NCBI RefSeq assembly: GCF_001514215.1 | Contig: NZ_KQ948865.1 | Span: 1 to 64,000 of the forward strand | Direction: 5' to 3' | Length of the DNA: 64,000 nt | Source of the DNA: Streptomyces bungoensis | GTDB lineage: Bacteria > Actinomycetota > Actinomycetes > Streptomycetales > Streptomycetaceae | Part shown: positions 60,970 through 64,000 of the stretch, piece after piece | How positions within the stretch are numbered: the first letter of the stretch is position 1 | How the letters are laid out: every line of letters starts with the position of its first letter | Program-made: the position numbers and the translations under genes | Notes under the pieces: generated by a model | Seen by the model: only the letters and a program-made list of their open reading frames with translations | Told to the model about the DNA's origin: nothing | The model's database searches: none

Positions 60970-62211
60970 ATGACGACCGTGGAGACCAGCGCGCCGACCG
61001 GGCCGGAGCCCCCGCCTCCCGTACGGGACTGGCCCGCCTGCGACCTGGACGGGACGGGCTTCGACCCGGTGCTCGCCCAGCTGATGCGGGAGGGCCCGCT
61101 GACCCGGATCCGGCTGCCGTTCGGCGAGGGCTGGGCATGGCTGGCCACCCGCTACCAGGACGTGAAGCTGATCACCAACGATCCGCGCTTCGGCCGCGCC
61201 GACGTCACCCGCCGTCAGGTGACCCGGCTGGCCCCGAACTTCGCGCCGCGCCCCGGCTCCCTCGCCTGGACCGACCAGCCCGACCACAACCGGCTGCGCA
61301 AGGCGGTCGCCGGCGCCTTCACGGTGAGCGCCATGAAGCGGCTGCGCCCCCGCGCGCAGCGGATCCTCGACGAGCTGGTGGACGGGATCGTCCGGGACGG
61401 GCCGCCCGCCGACCTGGTGGAGCGGGTGCTGGAGCCGTTCCCGCTCACGGTCGTCAGCGAGGTGATGGGCGTACCGCCCGCCGACCGGGAGCAGGTGCAC
61501 TTCTGGACCCGGCGGATCATCTCCACCTCGGGTGGCGCAGAGGCGGCGGAGCAGGCGAAGACCGGGCTGTACGGCTGGATCCGGACGATCGTCCGCGCGC
61601 GGGCCCACAGCATCCCCGGGAAGGACGGCGAGGACGTCTACACGCTGCTCGGGGCCGCCGTGACGCGCGGCGAGATCAGCGAGGAGGAGGCCGTCGGCCT
61701 GGCCGGTCCACTGCAGATCGGCGGGGAGGCCGTCACCCACAACTGCGGGCAGATGCTGTACCTGCTGCTGACCCGGCCGGAGCTGATGCGGCGGATGCGC
61801 GACCGACCCGAGGCGCGCGGCCCGGTGTACGACGAGCTGCTGCGGTACATCCCGCACCGCAGCACGGTCGGCCTCGCCCGGATCGCGCTGGAGGACGTCG
61901 AGATCGCCGGCCACCGGATCGCGGAGGGCGAGCCGGTCTACGTCTCCTACCTGGCCGCCAACCGCGACCCGGACGTCTTCCCGGACCCCGACGGCATCCA
62001 CCCCGACCGGGACCCCAACCCGCACCTGGCGTTCGGCAACGGCCCGCACTTCTGCACCGGCGCCGTGCTCGCCCGGCTGCAGACCGAGGTACTGGTCGGC
62101 ACACTGCTGGACCGGCTGCCGGGGCTGCGCCTGGCCGTCCCGGCGGACGAGGTCCGCTGGCGGCACCAGACGATGATCCGCGGACCGCGGACCCTGCCGG
62201 TCACCTGGTGA
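60970..62211 (+). CDS. Cytochrome P450 with atypical I-helix
   Basis: A 413-aa soluble P450. Heme-binding FGNGPHFCTG with Cys362, ExxR in YDELLRYIPH. The I-helix reads IGGEAVTHN (Gly251-Asn258): the usual acid-Thr pair of AGHETT is replaced by Ala254-Val255. The WTDQPDHNRLRKAV block is typical of bacterial class I P450s. No ferredoxin or reductase gene is next to it. No clear RBS before ATG 60970. Convergent with the small protein gene at 62218. Substrate unknown. Confidence 0.9.
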   Translation: MTTVETSAPTGPEPPPPVRDWPACDLDGTGFDPVLAQLMREGPLTRIRLPFGEGWAWLATRYQDVKLITNDPRFGRADVTRRQVTRLAPNFAPRPGSLAWTDQPDHNRLRKAVAGAFTVSAMKRLRPRAQRILDELVDGIVRDGPPADLVERVLEPFPLTVVSEVMGVPPADREQVHFWTRRIISTSGGAEAAEQAKTGLYGWIRTIVRARAHSIPGKDGEDVYTLLGAAVTRGEISEEEAVGLAGPLQIGGEAVTHNCGQMLYLLLTRPELMRRMRDRPEARGPVYDELLRYIPHRSTVGLARIALEDVEIAGHRIAEGEPVYVSYLAANRDPDVFPDPDGIHPDRDPNPHLAFGNGPHFCTGAVLARLQTEVLVGTLLDRLPGLRLAVPADEVRWRHQTMIRGPRTLPVTW

Positions 62212-62217
62212 GCCGGG

Positions 62218-62706
62218 TCAGGCCCGCAGCCACTCCGTGACGACCACCGTCCCGCCGGTGCGCAGCCGCAGGGCGAACGGGCCGGCGGGCGTCTGGTCAC
62301 TGGTGAAGCGGCCCAGGGTGTCGACCGCGACCGGCTGGGCCGTCTGCGGACCGCCCAGGACCTCGATGCGCGCCGGCTGCGGCGGCAGCACCTGGCCGAT
62401 CAGACCCTCTTCGGTGACCTCCACGTCGACGGTCAGCTCGCCGGCCCGGAAGGTCAGCATGCGCGGGGCCTGGGGCACTCCCCTGACCGGCAGCGCGTCC
62501 ACGAGCGAGTCGAAGGTCAGCTCGGCGATCTCGGCGTCCAGGTCGTGCAGCGCGTAGGCGCCCATGGCGACGCGGCGCAGCTCGGGGGGTACGGGGTCCA
62601 GTACGGCGGCCGCCTCGCGCAGCTCCTCCTCCAGCAGATCGCCGTCGAACCCGGCCTCGTCGAAGCCCTCCGCGGGGAACGTCCCGTCGTCGTCCATGCC
62701 GCTCAC
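62218..62706 (-). CDS. Hypothetical protein coupled to the sigma factor
   Basis: A 162-aa protein. GTG 62706 overlaps the stop of the sigma-factor gene (GTGA); ATG 62697 is an alternative. The N-terminal 70 residues are acidic and helical (LEEELREAAAVLDPVPPELR, HDLDAEIAELTFDSLVDALP). The rest is a beta-rich domain (LTFRAGELTVDVEVTEEGLI ... VVVTEWLRA). Not recognised. Coupling suggests it acts with, or restrains, the sigma factor. Confidence 0.75.
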   Translation of the reverse strand: MSGMDDDGTFPAEGFDEAGFDGDLLEEELREAAAVLDPVPPELRRVAMGAYALHDLDAEIAELTFDSLVDALPVRGVPQAPRMLTFRAGELTVDVEVTEEGLIGQVLPPQPARIEVLGGPQTAQPVAVDTLGRFTSDQTPAGPFALRLRTGGTVVVTEWLRA

Positions 62707-63278
62707 GCCGCCCCCCGCGCGTCCATCCGGGCCCGCAGCCGGCGCAGGCAGCGCTGGCGCAGGGGCCCGATGCTGCCGACCGCGATGCCGAGCGCGGACG
62801 ACACCTCCAGATAGCTGGGCGGCGGCGAGGCCATCAGCACCCGCAGCAGTTGCCGGCAGCGTTCGCCGAGCGCCTCGAACTCCTGCCACAGCCGGCGGAT
62901 CCGCTCGGCCTGGAGGGCCTGCTCCTCGGAGTCGATCAGCGACTGCTCCGGCGTCCGCTCCTCGCTCGCCCGGTCCAGCACCTGCGGGTCGTCCGTCAGC
63001 GTCAGCCGCGTCAGCCCCCTGAGCACCTTCAGGCACTCGTGCCGGGCCGTGCTCGCCAGCCAGGAGCCCGCCTTGTCGGGTTCCCGCAGCCGGCCGAGGT
63101 GCTGGGCGAAACGGAACCAGACGGTCGAGAAGACCTCGTGGGCGTCGGCGTCGGAGAGCCGGTGCGCGCGCACGACCGACCACACCAGCGGACTCAGCCC
63201 TTCCACCAGCGCCTTCCAGGCCGCGGCGTCCCCGTCGACGGCGGACCGGACCAGCGCGCCGACCTCTGTACGGTCCAC
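62703..63278 (-). CDS. ECF-type RNA polymerase sigma factor
   Basis: A 191-aa sigma-70 family protein. Region 2 (SPLVWSVVRAHRLSDADAHE, then VFSTVWFRFAQHLGRLREPD) and region 4 (LGERCRQLLRVLMASPPPSY ... SSALGIAVGSIGPLRQRCLR). GTG 63278 follows GGGGTGGAG; an in-frame ATG at 63341 has no RBS. It lies 59 bp behind the subtilase gene and overlaps the small-protein gene. No usual zinc anti-sigma factor is present. Confidence 0.88.
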   Translation of the reverse strand: MDRTEVGALVRSAVDGDAAAWKALVEGLSPLVWSVVRAHRLSDADAHEVFSTVWFRFAQHLGRLREPDKAGSWLASTARHECLKVLRGLTRLTLTDDPQVLDRASEERTPEQSLIDSEEQALQAERIRRLWQEFEALGERCRQLLRVLMASPPPSYLEVSSALGIAVGSIGPLRQRCLRRLRARMDARGAA

Positions 63279-63337
63279 GGCTCCACCCCTCGTGTACGGC
63301 ACGTCATCGTACGCCGTGGAGTGGAGGGTTCCGGCCC

Positions 63338-64000
63338 TCATACGGACCGCGCCGGGGTCGCGACCGGAACCGGGCGCCAGGTGGGCGGCCGGAGCGCCGG
63401 AACACGCGCCCCGCGCACGTCGGCGGACTCGGTGGAGGAACCGAGCAGTTGTGTGCGGGCGGCGCGCGGGTCGCGCTCCCGGTGCGCCGTCATGTGGGCC
63501 GCCACGAGTCCGGCGACGGCGGGGGTGGCGAAGGAGGTGCCGCTCCACTGCGCGAGACCGTCGAACATCACCTGGTCCGGCTTCGCCCCGGTGCTCTCCC
63601 GCGCCTCGCTCAACACACCGGTGTGGCGCGGGTACTGGCAGGTGCAGGCGTAGGTGAAGCCGTAGCGGCAGGTGTCGTAGGTGGAGTGCTGGTAGACGTA
63701 GGGCACGGGCGTGTCGAAGCCCGTGAGAACGCCGGTGAGGCGCTCGCCGGGGGCGTACACCCGCACCCAGGGGCCGTGGTTGGTGAAGCAGGCGGCGGAC
63801 TCCCCGTCACCGCGCAGCGCGCCGACCGACAGCACGCTGTCCGCGTACTCGGGCAGCGCGGCGTAGGCGGCGGGCCAGAACGGCACGTCGCTCGCGTTGT
63901 TGCCGGCGGCGGCCACCAGCAGGGTGCGCTGCTCGCGCAGTTCCCGCATGAACCCGTCGAGGCCGAGCAGGCCGTCGGTGCGGCCGTTGGAGGTGCCGGC
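63338..64000 (-). CDS. S8-family serine peptidase (subtilase), 5' end off window
   Basis: The reverse-strand frame is open from 64000 to the stop at 63338, 220 codons of the C-terminal part. It holds the oxyanion Asn in AAAGNN and the catalytic Ser in WSGTSFATPAVAGLVAAHM. A Cys-rich insert (YDTCRYGFTYACTCQYPRH) lies between them. The Asp and His residues of the triad are in the missing part. Whether it is secreted cannot be seen. It is the first visible gene of a protease / sigma factor / small-protein run. Confidence 0.88.
   Translation of the reverse strand, partial: AGTSNGRTDGLLGLDGFMRELREQRTLLVAAAGNNASDVPFWPAAYAALPEYADSVLSVGALRGDGESAACFTNHGPWVRVYAPGERLTGVLTGFDTPVPYVYQHSTYDTCRYGFTYACTCQYPRHTGVLSEARESTGAKPDQVMFDGLAQWSGTSFATPAVAGLVAAHMTAHRERDPRAARTQLLGSSTESADVRGARVPALRPPTWRPVPVATPARSV

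Overview
The window is high-GC actinobacterial DNA and almost certainly a Streptomyces chromosome. The signs are GC-rich third codon positions, many GTG/TTG starts with 4-bp start/stop overlaps, three LacI-family sugar regulators, Tat and lipobox export signals, an SPW-repeat protein, a monomeric isocitrate dehydrogenase and a GH12/CBM2 cellulase. The gene content is accessory-rich (plant polysaccharide use, sulfonate use, efflux, a P450). I saw no rRNA, tRNA, CRISPR array, insertion sequence or prophage.

Layout. 1-3.4 kb: DrrAB-type ABC exporter with a DUF4097 protein, divergent from a regulator that fuses an IS30-type HTH to a MarR/GbsR domain; two TTGCAATGA-type palindromes lie between them. 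3.5-7.3 kb: CebR-like LacI regulator, GH12 cellulase and GH5 mannanase; two CebR-type boxes lie before the cellulase, and the mannanase carries a freshly duplicated CBM10. 7.4-9.5 kb: beta-lactamase-fold serine hydrolase divergent from a TetR regulator, with two matching 17-bp operators between them. 9.7-16.8 kb: LacI regulator and GH2 beta-mannosidase divergent from a sugar ABC importer. 16.8-21.9 kb: a sulfonate/sulfone cluster (FMN reductase, winged-helix regulator, SfnB/DszC-like monooxygenase, Rrf2 regulator, SsuA-like lipoprotein) with three short Cys-ending leader peptides, two of them too short for ordinary gene calling.

21.9-28.6 kb: two universal stress proteins, a UPF0104 membrane protein, an avidin-family protein without a signal peptide, a PlsC acyltransferase, and a MarR regulator divergent from an MMPL exporter. 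28.7-31.3 kb: a Tat-exported predicted glycosidase and a LacI regulator sharing an operator motif. 31.4-39.4 kb: a pyruvate-oxidase pseudogene with most of its middle deleted, an SPW protein, two DMT transporters, a D-lactate dehydrogenase, glycerol kinase with a GylR-like IclR regulator, an RsbW-like ATPase and a 51-aa membrane protein.

39.5-44.7 kb: an SLC5 symporter translationally coupled to a small membrane protein and a LytS-type kinase, with a LytTR response regulator upstream. 44.9-48.7 kb: a three-subunit molybdenum hydroxylase (PaoABC-like). 48.8-55.9 kb: LolA/LprG-like lipoprotein, ABC exporter, UPF0104 protein, enoyl-CoA hydratase, a ~102-bp tandem array of hairpin units, an MscS channel and a DUF4186 protein. 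56-64 kb: M1 peptidase divergent from isocitrate dehydrogenase, N-formylglutamate amidohydrolase, a P450 with an unusual I-helix, and a subtilase (cut by the window edge) / sigma factor / small-protein cassette.

The strongest candidates for something new are the three leader-peptide modules around the sulfur cluster, the apparently cytoplasmic avidin homologue next to a phospholipid acyltransferase, the symporter/kinase/LytTR cassette, and the hairpin array that also encodes the C-terminus of the neighbouring enoyl-CoA hydratase.
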